Positions 49,041-58,426 of a stretch of DNA of 64,000 nt are shown piece by piece. The stretch comes from Nocardioides sp. 503. GTDB lineage: Bacteria > Actinomycetota > Actinomycetes > Propionibacteriales > Nocardioidaceae. A model generated the notes under the pieces. That model was not told the origin of the DNA, made no database searches, and was given only the letters and a program-made list of their open reading frames with translations. Numbering within the stretch: position 1 is the stretch's first letter; every line of letters begins with the position of its first letter. The position numbers were made by a program, and so were the translations under genes. Location: the NCBI RefSeq assembly GCF_004522095.1, contig NZ_SPUI01000010.1:78283-142282 (forward strand). Direction: 5' to 3'.

Positions 49041-50723
49041 TCAGGACTTCTTGACCTTGCGCGCCACCGACGTGGCCGTCACCGCGTTGTGGCCGGCCAG
49101 CGAGCCCGTGACTCGCACGCTGACCCGCTTGCCGCGGTCCTTGCGGGTCAGCCGGTAGGTGAGCTTGGATGCGCCGGGGATCGGCTTGCCGGCCCGCAGC
49201 CAGCGGACCGTGAGCTTGGCGCCCTTCTCCCACGTGCCGGTGACGACCTTGAGCCGCTTGCCGACACGGGCCTTGCCGCCCTTGACGACCTTGGTGCGGG
49301 GCTTGGCCGACCTGACGTCGAAATAGCGCTGGACGTCCACGCCGAACAGCGTGGGCTTGCCCTCGACGGTGCCCTGGTAGAGCACCTTGGAGCCGAAGGA
49401 GGTCACGGCCTGGATCTCGGTGTTGCCGGGCAGCGTGTCCCTCACGAGTGCCGTCCCGGTCGAGAGCCCGTTGCTCACCCAGGGCTCGCGCCCCGTCGCC
49501 GGCGTCGTGGCGCCGAAGGCGAGGTACCGGCCGTTGGCCACGAGCGGTCCGAGGATGCCGCTCGAGGGTCCGGGGCTGATGTCGCGGACCAGGAGCGTGC
49601 CGGCCGCCGTGCCGTTCGAGGTCCAGAGCTCGCGGCCCTGTGCTGCTGTCTGGGCCGTGAAGTACGCCCTTCCGGCGATGTCGGTGATCGACTCGACGAT
49701 GCTCCCCTGGTTGCCGGGGACGATGTCCTTCACGAGACCCGTGCCGGCGGTGGTGCCGTCGGTCGCGAAGAGCTCGGGGTCCTTGCCCGGTGAGCTCGAG
49801 GAGTAGAACACCTTGGCGCCGACCCGGGAGAACTTCGCCAGCGAGCTGTCGCTGGCGCCCGGGGTGACGTCCTTGACCAGGACCGTGCCGGCCGCGGTGC
49901 CGTTGCTGCGCCACAGCTCGCGACCGCTGAGGCCGTTCTCGGCGCTGAAGACCACGGAGCCAGCCGCGAGGGGCGTGATCCCCTGCGGGTCGCTGCCGAC
50001 CCCGCCGGGGTCGATGTCCTTGACCAGCGTGGTGCCCGCCGGGGTGCCGTCGGTGCGGTAAAGCTCGGCGGCGACGTTGTCGCCGAACGCCGCGAAGAAC
50101 GCGACACCGGACGAGGTGAGGGTGATGTCGTGGGGGGACGAGGACTGGTTGCCGAGACGGAGGTTGTCGAGGAGCTGCGTCGTGGCGGCGGTGCCCCCGC
50201 TGCTCCACAGCTCGCGGCCGTGCACGTTGTCGTCGGCGACGAAGACCAGCCGGTTGCCGACCGCCGTGAGGGAGCTGGGCTCGGACGAGAACGCGTTGGG
50301 CCCGATGTTCTCGACCAGCTGGGTGCCGCCGGCGGTGCCGTCGGTCACCCAGAGCTCCTCGCCGGTCGCGGCGGTCTCAGCCTTGAAGTAGACCTTGGAG
50401 CCGACCGTGGTGAAGTCGCGGGGGTTGCTGCTCCCGGCGCCAGGGACGATGTCCTTGATCATCTTGGTGCCGGCCGCGGTGCCGTCGGTGATCCACGGCT
50501 CGTCGCCGCCCGTCTCGGCGGTGGCCGCGAAGACCACCCGGTTCCCGAGGACCGCGATGCCGAACTCGGCGTCCATCGACGTGAACGACTTGATGAGGGC
50601 TGCCGTCGAGCCGCCGTGGGCCGAGGCCGGCGCGGTGGCGCCCACGCCGACCGCGAGCGCCGAGAGTCCGAGGGCGACGGCGGCGGCGCCCGTGGTGGTG
50701 GTGCGGAGGGGAGAGGTTCGCAT
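49041..50723 (-). CDS. Secreted ELWxxDGT-repeat protein, copy 2
   Basis: A 560-residue exported paralogue of copy 1. Signal peptide ending near ASAHG, about eight ELWxxDGT-type repeats (EPWITDGT, ELWVTDGT, ELYRTDGT, ELWRSNGT, ELFATDGT), and the same C-terminal Ig-like domain with VGKRLKVVTGTWEKGAKL. The C-terminal domain is nearly unchanged while the repeats have diverged more, as expected if the tail has a shared binding role and the repeats face varying targets. Its upstream region carries the CGTAA-rich site. Confidence 0.88.
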   Translation of the reverse strand: MRTSPLRTTTTGAAAVALGLSALAVGVGATAPASAHGGSTAALIKSFTSMDAEFGIAVLGNRVVFAATAETGGDEPWITDGTAAGTKMIKDIVPGAGSSNPRDFTTVGSKVYFKAETAATGEELWVTDGTAGGTQLVENIGPNAFSSEPSSLTAVGNRLVFVADDNVHGRELWSSGGTAATTQLLDNLRLGNQSSSPHDITLTSSGVAFFAAFGDNVAAELYRTDGTPAGTTLVKDIDPGGVGSDPQGITPLAAGSVVFSAENGLSGRELWRSNGTAAGTVLVKDVTPGASDSSLAKFSRVGAKVFYSSSSPGKDPELFATDGTTAGTGLVKDIVPGNQGSIVESITDIAGRAYFTAQTAAQGRELWTSNGTAAGTLLVRDISPGPSSGILGPLVANGRYLAFGATTPATGREPWVSNGLSTGTALVRDTLPGNTEIQAVTSFGSKVLYQGTVEGKPTLFGVDVQRYFDVRSAKPRTKVVKGGKARVGKRLKVVTGTWEKGAKLTVRWLRAGKPIPGASKLTYRLTRKDRGKRVSVRVTGSLAGHNAVTATSVARKVKKS

Positions 50724-50763
50724 GATGACTTCCGTTGGTCGGGGGCTCGTCCTTGAGCGTCTG

Positions 50764-50788
50764 ATTACGTGTCGTAACGTAACGTAAC
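50764..50788. promoter_or_regulatory. CGTAA-repeat site before ELWxxDGT gene 2
   Basis: ATTACGTGTCGTAACGTAAC matches the site before copy 1 at most positions, at nearly the same distance from the start codon. Confidence 0.6.
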
Positions 50789-50895
50789 GGAACCAACGAT
50801 GGCAAGGGGGTTGCTCATGGTGGTCCAGACCAGTGGCCCGGGTCCGGCTCCGGGCGGCGCGGGGCCCTGTCGGCGCCCGGTGGTTAGGTGGTCCC

Positions 50896-53800
50896 GTGAG
50901 CGCGCCGACCTTTCACCTCGTCCGGCCGGAGGTCCACGTCGACGTCCCGCGCCTCGACGAGCAGCAGCAGCGCGTCGTCGACCACCCCGGAGGGCCGCTG
51001 CTGGTCCTCGCGGGCCCCGGCACCGGCAAGACCACGACCCTGGTGGAGGCCATCGTGCGACGGGTCGAGGACGGGGCGCGGCCCGACCAGGTCCTGGCGC
51101 TGACGTTCTCCCGCAAGGCCGCCGAGCAGCTGCGCGACCGGGTGACCGCCCGCCTCGGCCGGACCATGGCGACGAGCCTCTGCGCGACGTTCCACTCCTT
51201 CGCCTACGGGCTCGTCCGGCGCTACGCGCCGGCGGAGATCTACGCCGCCCCGCTGCGGCTGCTGTCCGCGCCGGAGCAGGACGTCGTGCTGCGTGAGCTG
51301 CTCACCGACCACCCCGAGTCCGTCGACTGGCCGGAGTCACTGCACCGCGCGCTGGGCACCCGCGGCTTCGCCCGCGAGGTCAACGCCGTGCTGTCGCGCG
51401 CCCGCGAGAAGGGCAAGGACGGCGCCGACCTGCGCGCCCTGGGGGAGGAGCACGACCTGCCTGAGCTCATGGCGGCCGGGCTGTTCCTCGAGCAGTACCT
51501 CACCAACCTCGACTACGTCGGCGCGACCGACTACGCCGACCTGATCCGGCGCGCGACGATCGAGGCCGCGGAGCACCGCGACGAGCTGCGCGCCGCCTAC
51601 CGCCACGTCTTCGTCGACGAGTACCAGGACACCGACCCGGGCCAGGTCGCGATGCTGCGCCAGCTCGCCGGAGACGGGCGCGACCTCACGGTCGTGGGCG
51701 ACCCGCACCAGTCCATCTACGGCTTCCGCGGAGCGGAGGTGCGCGGCATCCTCGACTTCCCGGCCGACTTCCCCCGCGCCGACGGACGGCCCGCCGAGGT
51801 CGTGGCCCTGCGGACCACCCGCCGCTTCGGCCCCCACCTGCTGCTGGCCTCCCAGCGTGTCGCCTCCCGGCTGGCGCTCCCGGGCGCCATCCCGGAGTCG
51901 GCCAAGCTGGCGTTCCTCCAGCCCGTGGCCGAGGCGCCGGGCCTGGGCAACGGCAAGGTCGTGGTCCGCACCTTCGACACCGACCGCGCGGAGGCCGAGC
52001 ACCTCGCCGACCTCCTGCGCCGCGCCCACCTCGAGGACGGCATCGCCTGGGACGACATGGCCGTCCTGGTCAGGTCCGGTCGCACCTCGATCCCGCCGCT
52101 GCGCCGGGCCCTCGGCGCCGCCGGCGTCCCGGTCGAGGTGGCCAGCGACGAGGTCCCGCTGGTGCGCGACCCGGCGGTGCTGCCCCTGCTCGAGGCGATG
52201 AAGGCCGTGGTCAACCTCGACAACGACGACCCCGACCACGTCGACTACCTCCACCCCACCCGCGCCGAGGGGCTGCTGCTCAGCCCGCTCGGCGGCCTCG
52301 ACTCCGGCGACGTACGCCGCCTGGCGCGGGCGCTCCGTGTGCGCGCCAAGGAGCGGGCCCACGAGGACGGCACCTCGCCGCCGCCCTCGCGCGACCTCGT
52401 GCGCACTGCCGTGGTCGACCCGTCGTGCCTCGACGGGCTCCACGGTCCCGAGATCACCCGCGCACGTGCCCTTGGCGACCTGCTGGCAGGGGCCCGGGTC
52501 GCGCTCGACGGCGGTGCGTCCGCCGAGGAGGTCCTGTGGCACCTCTGGGCCGGCACCGCCTGGCCCCAGCGGCTGCGGCGCTCGGTCGAGATCGGCGGTG
52601 GCGCCGCCCGGCGTGCCCACCGCGACCTCGACTCGATCTGCGCGCTCTTCGAGGTGGTGGCCCGGGCCGAGGAGCAACGCGTCCACCTGGGGGTCGCCGA
52701 CCTGCTCGCCACGCTGACTGCGCAGCAGATCCCGGCCGACACCCTGGCCGAGCGCGGGGCGCGCGGCGCGTCGGTCCGGTTGCTCACGGCCCACCGCGCC
52801 AAGGGCCTGGAATGGCGCCTGGTCGTCGTCGCCCACGTCCAGCAGGACGCCTGGCCCGACCTGCGACGCCGCACCACCCTGCTCCAGGCCGACCGCATCG
52901 GCACCGACGGCCTGGTGCCGCCCGTCACCGCGCGCGAGCTGCTCCTCGAGGAGCGCCGGCTCTTCTACGTCGCCTGCACGCGGGCCCGGGAGCGCCTGGT
53001 CGTCACGGCGGTCCGCTCGCCCGAGGACGACGGCGAGCAGCCCTCGCGCTTCCTCGAGGAGCTCGGCGTCGGCGACGTCGCCCATGTCGTCGGTCGCCCG
53101 GCGCGGCCGCTCTCGATGGGCGGCCTGGTCGGCGAGCTGCGCCGCACCCTGGCCGATCCCGAGACGCCCGAGCCGCTGCGCGACGCGGCGGCCCGGCGCC
53201 TGGCGCGCCTGGCGGGGGAGACCGCCGGCACCCGGCAGCTGGCCCCGCAGGCCGATCCCGCCACGTGGTGGGGCACCCGCGCGGCCTCGCGCTCCCCGCA
53301 GCCGGTCCGCGACCCCGAGCTGCCGGTGCCCGTCTCGGCCAGCGTGCTGGAGTCGCTGATGGTCTGCCCGACCCAGTGGTTCCTGGAGCGGGAGGCCGGC
53401 GGCGTCGCGCGCGCCCACCAGTCCGCCAACCTGGGCCAGCTCCTCCACGCGCTGGCCGAGCGGGTCGCCTCGGGGGAGATCGACGCCGGCCCCGACGACG
53501 CCGACCTGCTGATGACCCACGTCGACGACGTGTGGGAGCGCCTGGAGTTCCGCACCCCCTGGTCGAAGTCACGCGAGCACGAGCGGGTGCGGGCGGCGCT
53601 CGCACGCTTCCTCCAGTGGCACCACGCCAACACCCGCACCCTGCTCGCCACCGAGCAGCAGTTCACCGCGGTCGTCACCCTCGGCGCCGAGGACGAGGAG
53701 CCGGTGGAGGTCCAGCTCACCGGCTACGCCGACCGCGTCGAGCTCGACGCCGACGGCTCGGTCGTGGTGGTCGACCTCAAGACCGGCCGCAACAAGCCGA

Positions 53801-54144
53801 GCGACAAGTCCGTGGAGCAGCACGTCCAGCTCGGTCTCTACCAGTACGCCGTCGACCGGGGCGCCGTCGACGACCTGCTGCCCGAGGGCGTCGAGGCCCG
53901 GGCCGGGGGCGCCGAGCTGGTGCAGCTCGGCATCCTCGACGACTCCACGGCCGCCGCGGTGCAGACCCAGGACCCCCAGGCCGACGACGGGCCCTACCGC
54001 GGCGTCTTGCGGGCCGAGCTCGTGCGCGCCGCCGACCTGCTCCGCACCGAGCGCTTCCCGGCGGTGGCCGGCGCCCAGTGCCGCGACTGCTCGTTCGTCC
54101 CGATCTGCCCGATCAAGAGCGCGGGCTCGGTGACCGACCAGTGA
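50896..54144 (+). CDS. adnA: AdnA-like helicase-nuclease subunit
   Basis: A 1082-residue SF1 helicase with C-terminal RecB-type nuclease. Walker A is GPGTGKTT (about residues 40-47), motif II VDEYQDTD, motif III GDPHQSIYGFRG, and motif VI around CTRARERL. The nuclease shows GYADRVELD and VVVVDLKTGR. Cys824, Cys1062, Cys1065 and Cys1071 match a [4Fe-4S]-type nuclease clamp. AdnAB resects double-strand breaks in mycobacteria and other actinobacteria. GTG start at 50896; the stop overlaps the adnB start (GTGA). The order matches Rv3202c-Rv3201c. Confidence 0.92.
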   Translation: MSAPTFHLVRPEVHVDVPRLDEQQQRVVDHPGGPLLVLAGPGTGKTTTLVEAIVRRVEDGARPDQVLALTFSRKAAEQLRDRVTARLGRTMATSLCATFHSFAYGLVRRYAPAEIYAAPLRLLSAPEQDVVLRELLTDHPESVDWPESLHRALGTRGFAREVNAVLSRAREKGKDGADLRALGEEHDLPELMAAGLFLEQYLTNLDYVGATDYADLIRRATIEAAEHRDELRAAYRHVFVDEYQDTDPGQVAMLRQLAGDGRDLTVVGDPHQSIYGFRGAEVRGILDFPADFPRADGRPAEVVALRTTRRFGPHLLLASQRVASRLALPGAIPESAKLAFLQPVAEAPGLGNGKVVVRTFDTDRAEAEHLADLLRRAHLEDGIAWDDMAVLVRSGRTSIPPLRRALGAAGVPVEVASDEVPLVRDPAVLPLLEAMKAVVNLDNDDPDHVDYLHPTRAEGLLLSPLGGLDSGDVRRLARALRVRAKERAHEDGTSPPPSRDLVRTAVVDPSCLDGLHGPEITRARALGDLLAGARVALDGGASAEEVLWHLWAGTAWPQRLRRSVEIGGGAARRAHRDLDSICALFEVVARAEEQRVHLGVADLLATLTAQQIPADTLAERGARGASVRLLTAHRAKGLEWRLVVVAHVQQDAWPDLRRRTTLLQADRIGTDGLVPPVTARELLLEERRLFYVACTRARERLVVTAVRSPEDDGEQPSRFLEELGVGDVAHVVGRPARPLSMGGLVGELRRTLADPETPEPLRDAAARRLARLAGETAGTRQLAPQADPATWWGTRAASRSPQPVRDPELPVPVSASVLESLMVCPTQWFLEREAGGVARAHQSANLGQLLHALAERVASGEIDAGPDDADLLMTHVDDVWERLEFRTPWSKSREHERVRAALARFLQWHHANTRTLLATEQQFTAVVTLGAEDEEPVEVQLTGYADRVELDADGSVVVVDLKTGRNKPSDKSVEQHVQLGLYQYAVDRGAVDDLLPEGVEARAGGAELVQLGILDDSTAAAVQTQDPQADDGPYRGVLRAELVRAADLLRTERFPAVAGAQCRDCSFVPICPIKSAGSVTDQ

Positions 54145-57100
54145 CCACGCAGCAGTCAGCCCGGATCGACACCCCGCAGGACCTCCAGCGGGTGATGCGG
54201 ACCGCCTACGCCCCCAGCGACCAGCAGTGGGAGGCGATCTCGGCGCCGCTGAGCCCGGCGGTCGTGATCGCCGGGGCCGGCTCGGGCAAGACCACGCTGA
54301 TGGCGGCGCGCGTGGTCTACCTCGTGGTCACGGGCCAGGTCCGGCCCGAGGAGGTCCTCGGGCTCACGTTCACCACCAAGGCCGCCAGCGAGCTGCGGCG
54401 CAAGATCCGCGACGCGCTGGTCGCGGCCGGCGCGCTCGACGCGACGGTGCGCACCGACCAGGACGGCGGCGACGAGGAGCCGATCGAGCCGACCGTCCTG
54501 ACGTACAACGCCTACGCCGCCAACCTGCTCACCGAGCACGGCCTGCGCATCGGCCACGAGCCCGACACCCGCGTGGTCACCGACGCCGCCCGCTACCAGC
54601 TGGGCGCGCGCGTCGTCGACCGGTTCACCGGCGAGGTCCGCCACCTCACCGACCACCCCGCCACCGCCATCCAGAACCTCCTCGCCCTCGACGGTGCGAT
54701 GAGCGAGCACCTGCGCAGCGCCGACGACGTCCGGGCGGTCGACGCGGAGGCGCGTCGGGGCTTCGAGCGGGCGATCGTCGAGGAGCGGGCCGGCAAGGAC
54801 CGCAAGGGCCACCGCGAGGCGTGCGAGAAGGCCGTCTCCGCCATCGACCGGCGCGCGGAGCTGCTGCAGCTGGTCGCCGGCTACCGCCGCCTCAAGCGCG
54901 ACCTCGGGCTCATGGACTTCTCCGACCAGATCGAGCTCGGCGCCCGGCTCGCCGAGGACCAGCCGGAGGTCGGTGCCGCCGAGCGCACCAAGTTCAAGGT
55001 CGTGCTGCTCGACGAGTACCAGGACACCTCGGTGGCGCAGGCGACCATGCTGTCGCGGTTGTTCTCCGGACCCGACGCGGCTTCCGGCAGGGGCCACGCC
55101 GTGATGGCGGTCGGCGACCCCAACCAGGCCATCTACGGCTGGCGCGGCGCCTCGGTGTCCAACATCCTCGGCTTCGACCAGACCTTCCCGGCCGCCGCCG
55201 GCACCTGTCCGACGTACCACCTCACGGTGAGCCGCCGCTCGGACGAGCGGATCCTGGAGGTGGCCAACCGGCTGGCGGCGCCGCTCTACGACGCCTACGA
55301 CCAGGTGCAGCCGCTGCTCGCCAAGCCCGACGCCGAGCGCGGCACGGTCACGACCGCCGTCTTCGAGACCCACGCCGAGGAGCTCGACCACCTGGTGGCC
55401 GCCGTGCAGCTGGCCCACACCGGGGCGTGGTCCGACATCGGGGTGCTCACCCGCGACAACGCGCACGCCGAGGACGTGTTCGACGCGCTCACCCGGGCCT
55501 CGGTCCCGGTCGAGATCGTCGGCCTGTCCGGTCTGCTGCGACTGCCCGAGGTCGCCGAGGTCGTCGCCACCCTGCACCTGCTGCACGACGTGACCTCCAA
55601 CGCCGCGATGCTCACCCTGCTCACCGGCCCCCGTTGGGCGATCGGACCGCGCGACCTGCGGCTGCTCAGTCGCCGCGCGCAGGAGCTGGCGGGCCGCCAC
55701 CTGCGCCGCGCCGAGTCCCCGTCGATCGGGGAGCAGCTCGTCGAGATCGCCGACGGGATCGACCCCGCCGAGATCCCGGCGCTCGACGACGCGCTCGCCG
55801 ACCCCGGCGAGGCACCCTACTCCGCGGAGGCGCGCGAGCGCTTCGGCCTGCTCGCCGGGGAGCTGAGGCAGCTGCGCACCCACGTCGGCGAGCCGCTGCT
55901 CGACGTGGTGCGCCGGATCATGGAGACCACCGGCGTCGACGTCGAGCTGGCCTCGGCCGTCAGCCCGGCGGCCGCGGCCCGCCGCGACAACCTCGACCTG
56001 TTCGTCAAGGCGGTCGCCGACTTCCAGGCCGTCGACGGCGACGTGACCCTGCCGGCGCTCCTGGCCTACCTCACCGCCGAGGACGACCAGGGCAACGGCC
56101 TGGACATCGCGACCCCCAGCGAGGCCGACTCCGTCAAGCTGCTCACCGTCCATCGCGCCAAGGGCCTGGAGTGGGCCTCGGTGTTCCTGGTCGGGGTGTG
56201 CGAGACGCGCTTCCCGTCCAACCGCTCGCGCACCCTGTGGACCTCCTCGCCCTCGGTGCTGCCGGCGCCACTGCGCGGCGACGCCGCCGACCTGCCGCAG
56301 CTGCAGGGCTCGGACAAGGTCGCGCTCGACGCCTACCGCGCCGCCACCCGCGAGCACGACGCCGAGGAGGAGCTGCGCCTCGGCTACGTCGCCTTCACGC
56401 GCGCCGCCCACCTGCTGTCCGTCACGTCCTACTGCTGGGGCACCCGCGCCACCCCCTACGGCCCGTCCGACTACCAGCGCGTCGTGCGCGAGCAGCTCGA
56501 GGAGTGGGGCGAGCCCGTCGAGGCCTGGCGCGAGAAGCCGGTCAAGGGCGACCCCAACCCCTACGACGCCGTCGACCCGGCCCGGCCGTGGCCGCCCACC
56601 GAGCGGGGGGTCGAGGCCCGGCTGCGGCTCGACGCCGCGGCGCGGGTGCGAGCCGCCGAGCCGGGCGCGGACGACGAGGGCCTCGACATGGTCCAGGCCG
56701 CCCAGGTGGCCGACTGGGACGCCGAGATCGACCGGCTCCTCGTGGAGGCGCGTCAGGACCGTGCCGCCGACGTGGGCGTCGAGCTGCCCTCCAGCCTCTC
56801 GGCCACGGCGCTCGCCCGCCTGCGCGACGACCCCGACGCGTTCGCGCGCGAGCTGGCGCGGCCGATGCCTCGGCAGCCGTCGCGCGCGGCCCGCTTCGGC
56901 ACCCGCTTCCATGCCTGGGTCGAGGCGCGCTTCGGCCAGCAGTCGCTGCTCGACCCCGACGAGCTGTCCGGGCGCGGTGACGCCGACGTCGCCGACGACG
57001 CCGAGCTGCAGGAGCTCGTCGAACTCTTCGAGAAGGGCAGCTTCGCCGACCGGGTGCCCCACGTCGTGGAGCCGGCCTTCGCCCTCGTCCTCGACGGTCA

Positions 57101-57353
57101 GGTGGTGCGCGGCCGCATCGACGCGGTCTACGACGAGCCCGGCGGCGGCTACCTCGTCGTCGACTGGAAGACCAGCCGCTCCCACGACGCCGACCCGCTC
57201 CAGCTCGCCGTCTACCGCCTGGCCTGGGCCGAGCTGCACGGCGTGGCCCCCGAGCAGGTCCGGGCAGGCTTCTACTACGTGCGCAGCGACCGGCTGGTCG
57301 AGCCGGCCGACCTGCCGGGGCGCGCGGAGCTCGAGCAGCTGCTCAGGCGCTAG
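54141..57353 (+). CDS. adnB: AdnB-like helicase-nuclease subunit
   Basis: A 1070-residue SF1 helicase-nuclease. Walker A is GAGSGKTT (about 45-52), motif II LDEYQDTS, motif III GDPNQAIYGWRG, a VHRAKGLEW motif V, and a C-terminal nuclease with GRIDAVYDEPGG and VVDWKTSRS followed by QLAVYRLAW. It partners AdnA in a heterodimeric motor with two nuclease domains. The GTG overlaps the adnA stop, so the two subunits are coupled. The end overlaps the convergent flavoprotein gene by 11 bases. Confidence 0.93.
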   Translation: MTTQQSARIDTPQDLQRVMRTAYAPSDQQWEAISAPLSPAVVIAGAGSGKTTLMAARVVYLVVTGQVRPEEVLGLTFTTKAASELRRKIRDALVAAGALDATVRTDQDGGDEEPIEPTVLTYNAYAANLLTEHGLRIGHEPDTRVVTDAARYQLGARVVDRFTGEVRHLTDHPATAIQNLLALDGAMSEHLRSADDVRAVDAEARRGFERAIVEERAGKDRKGHREACEKAVSAIDRRAELLQLVAGYRRLKRDLGLMDFSDQIELGARLAEDQPEVGAAERTKFKVVLLDEYQDTSVAQATMLSRLFSGPDAASGRGHAVMAVGDPNQAIYGWRGASVSNILGFDQTFPAAAGTCPTYHLTVSRRSDERILEVANRLAAPLYDAYDQVQPLLAKPDAERGTVTTAVFETHAEELDHLVAAVQLAHTGAWSDIGVLTRDNAHAEDVFDALTRASVPVEIVGLSGLLRLPEVAEVVATLHLLHDVTSNAAMLTLLTGPRWAIGPRDLRLLSRRAQELAGRHLRRAESPSIGEQLVEIADGIDPAEIPALDDALADPGEAPYSAEARERFGLLAGELRQLRTHVGEPLLDVVRRIMETTGVDVELASAVSPAAAARRDNLDLFVKAVADFQAVDGDVTLPALLAYLTAEDDQGNGLDIATPSEADSVKLLTVHRAKGLEWASVFLVGVCETRFPSNRSRTLWTSSPSVLPAPLRGDAADLPQLQGSDKVALDAYRAATREHDAEEELRLGYVAFTRAAHLLSVTSYCWGTRATPYGPSDYQRVVREQLEEWGEPVEAWREKPVKGDPNPYDAVDPARPWPPTERGVEARLRLDAAARVRAAEPGADDEGLDMVQAAQVADWDAEIDRLLVEARQDRAADVGVELPSSLSATALARLRDDPDAFARELARPMPRQPSRAARFGTRFHAWVEARFGQQSLLDPDELSGRGDADVADDAELQELVELFEKGSFADRVPHVVEPAFALVLDGQVVRGRIDAVYDEPGGGYLVVDWKTSRSHDADPLQLAVYRLAWAELHGVAPEQVRAGFYYVRSDRLVEPADLPGRAELEQLLRR

Positions 57354-58389
57354 CCCGGGCGCGGTCGAGCCACTGCGCCACGCCGCGGGCGGCCGCGCGG
57401 CCGGCGCGGTTGGCGCCGATCGTGCTCGCTGACGGCCCGTAGCCGACCAGCTGGACGCGCGGGTCGGCGACGGCGGTCGTGCCGTCCAGCTGGATCCCGC
57501 CCTGCGGGCTCCGCAGCCGCAGCGGACCCAGGTGGGTCACCGCCGGGCGGAAGCCCGTCGCCCACAGGATGATCTCGGCCGGCTCGAACGTCCCGTCGGG
57601 GAAGCGGACGCCGTCGGGCTCCACCGAGGCGAACATCGGGCGGCGCTGGTAGGCGCCCAGCTGCTCGGCGGCGCGCTCCTGCTCGCGGAGCGCCAGCCCG
57701 GTCACGCTCACCACGCTCGCCGGCGGGAGGCCGCGGCGTACGCGCTCCTCGACCAGCGCGACCGCGGCGCGGCCCGCGTCGGGGGTGAAGTCGTCGGTGC
57801 GCCACACCGGTGGCCGGCGCGTCACCCACACCGTCTCGGTGACCAGCGCGACCTCGCCGAGCAGCTGGACGGCGGACGCGCCGCCGCCCACGACGACGGT
57901 GCGCCGGCCGCGGAAGTGCTCCGGGCCGGGGTAGGCCGCCGTGTGCAGCTGCTCGCCGGCGAAGGTCTCCATCCCGGGGTAGCGCGGCACGAAGGGGTGG
58001 CTCCACGTGCCGGTCGCGTTGACCAGGGTGCGGCTGGTCCAGGTGCGCTCGCCCGCCTGCGTGACGAGCAGCCCGTCCTCGTCGGTGACCCGCTCCACGC
58101 GCACCGGGCGCAGCACGCGGATGTCGTGCTGCTGCTCGTAGGACCCGAAGTACGCCGGCAGCACGTCGCTGGCGCGGCGCTCGGACAGTGCCGGGGCCTG
58201 CGAGTCCGGCAGCGCCGCGATGCCGTGCACGTCGCGCATGGTCAGGGAGTCCCAGCGGTGCTGCCAGGCGCCGCCCGGGCCGGCGTCGGCGTCCAGCACG
58301 AGGTGCGACAGCCCGCGGCGCCCCAGGTGGTAGGCCGCGGACAGCCCGGCCTGTCCGGCACCGATCACCACCGCGTCGAGGATGTCCAC
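57343..58389 (-). CDS. FAD-dependent oxidoreductase, flavin monooxygenase-like
   Basis: A 348-residue flavoprotein. FAD site GAGQAGLSAAYHLGRRG at the N-terminus; a second dinucleotide motif VVVGGGASAVQLLGEVA in the middle for NADPH; and an ATGFRP motif late in the sequence. The pattern fits the YhiN/CzcO and small flavin monooxygenase group. It lies 37 bases after the deoD stop on the same strand and may be co-transcribed. Substrate unknown; a thiol/disulfide role near mycoredoxin is possible but not shown. Confidence 0.87.
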   Translation of the reverse strand: MDILDAVVIGAGQAGLSAAYHLGRRGLSHLVLDADAGPGGAWQHRWDSLTMRDVHGIAALPDSQAPALSERRASDVLPAYFGSYEQQHDIRVLRPVRVERVTDEDGLLVTQAGERTWTSRTLVNATGTWSHPFVPRYPGMETFAGEQLHTAAYPGPEHFRGRRTVVVGGGASAVQLLGEVALVTETVWVTRRPPVWRTDDFTPDAGRAAVALVEERVRRGLPPASVVSVTGLALREQERAAEQLGAYQRRPMFASVEPDGVRFPDGTFEPAEIILWATGFRPAVTHLGPLRLRSPQGGIQLDGTTAVADPRVQLVGYGPSASTIGANRAGRAAARGVAQWLDRARASA

Positions 58390-58426
58390 ACCGTCCCAAC
58401 GCCCGCGGAGCGCCGGATATTGCGCT

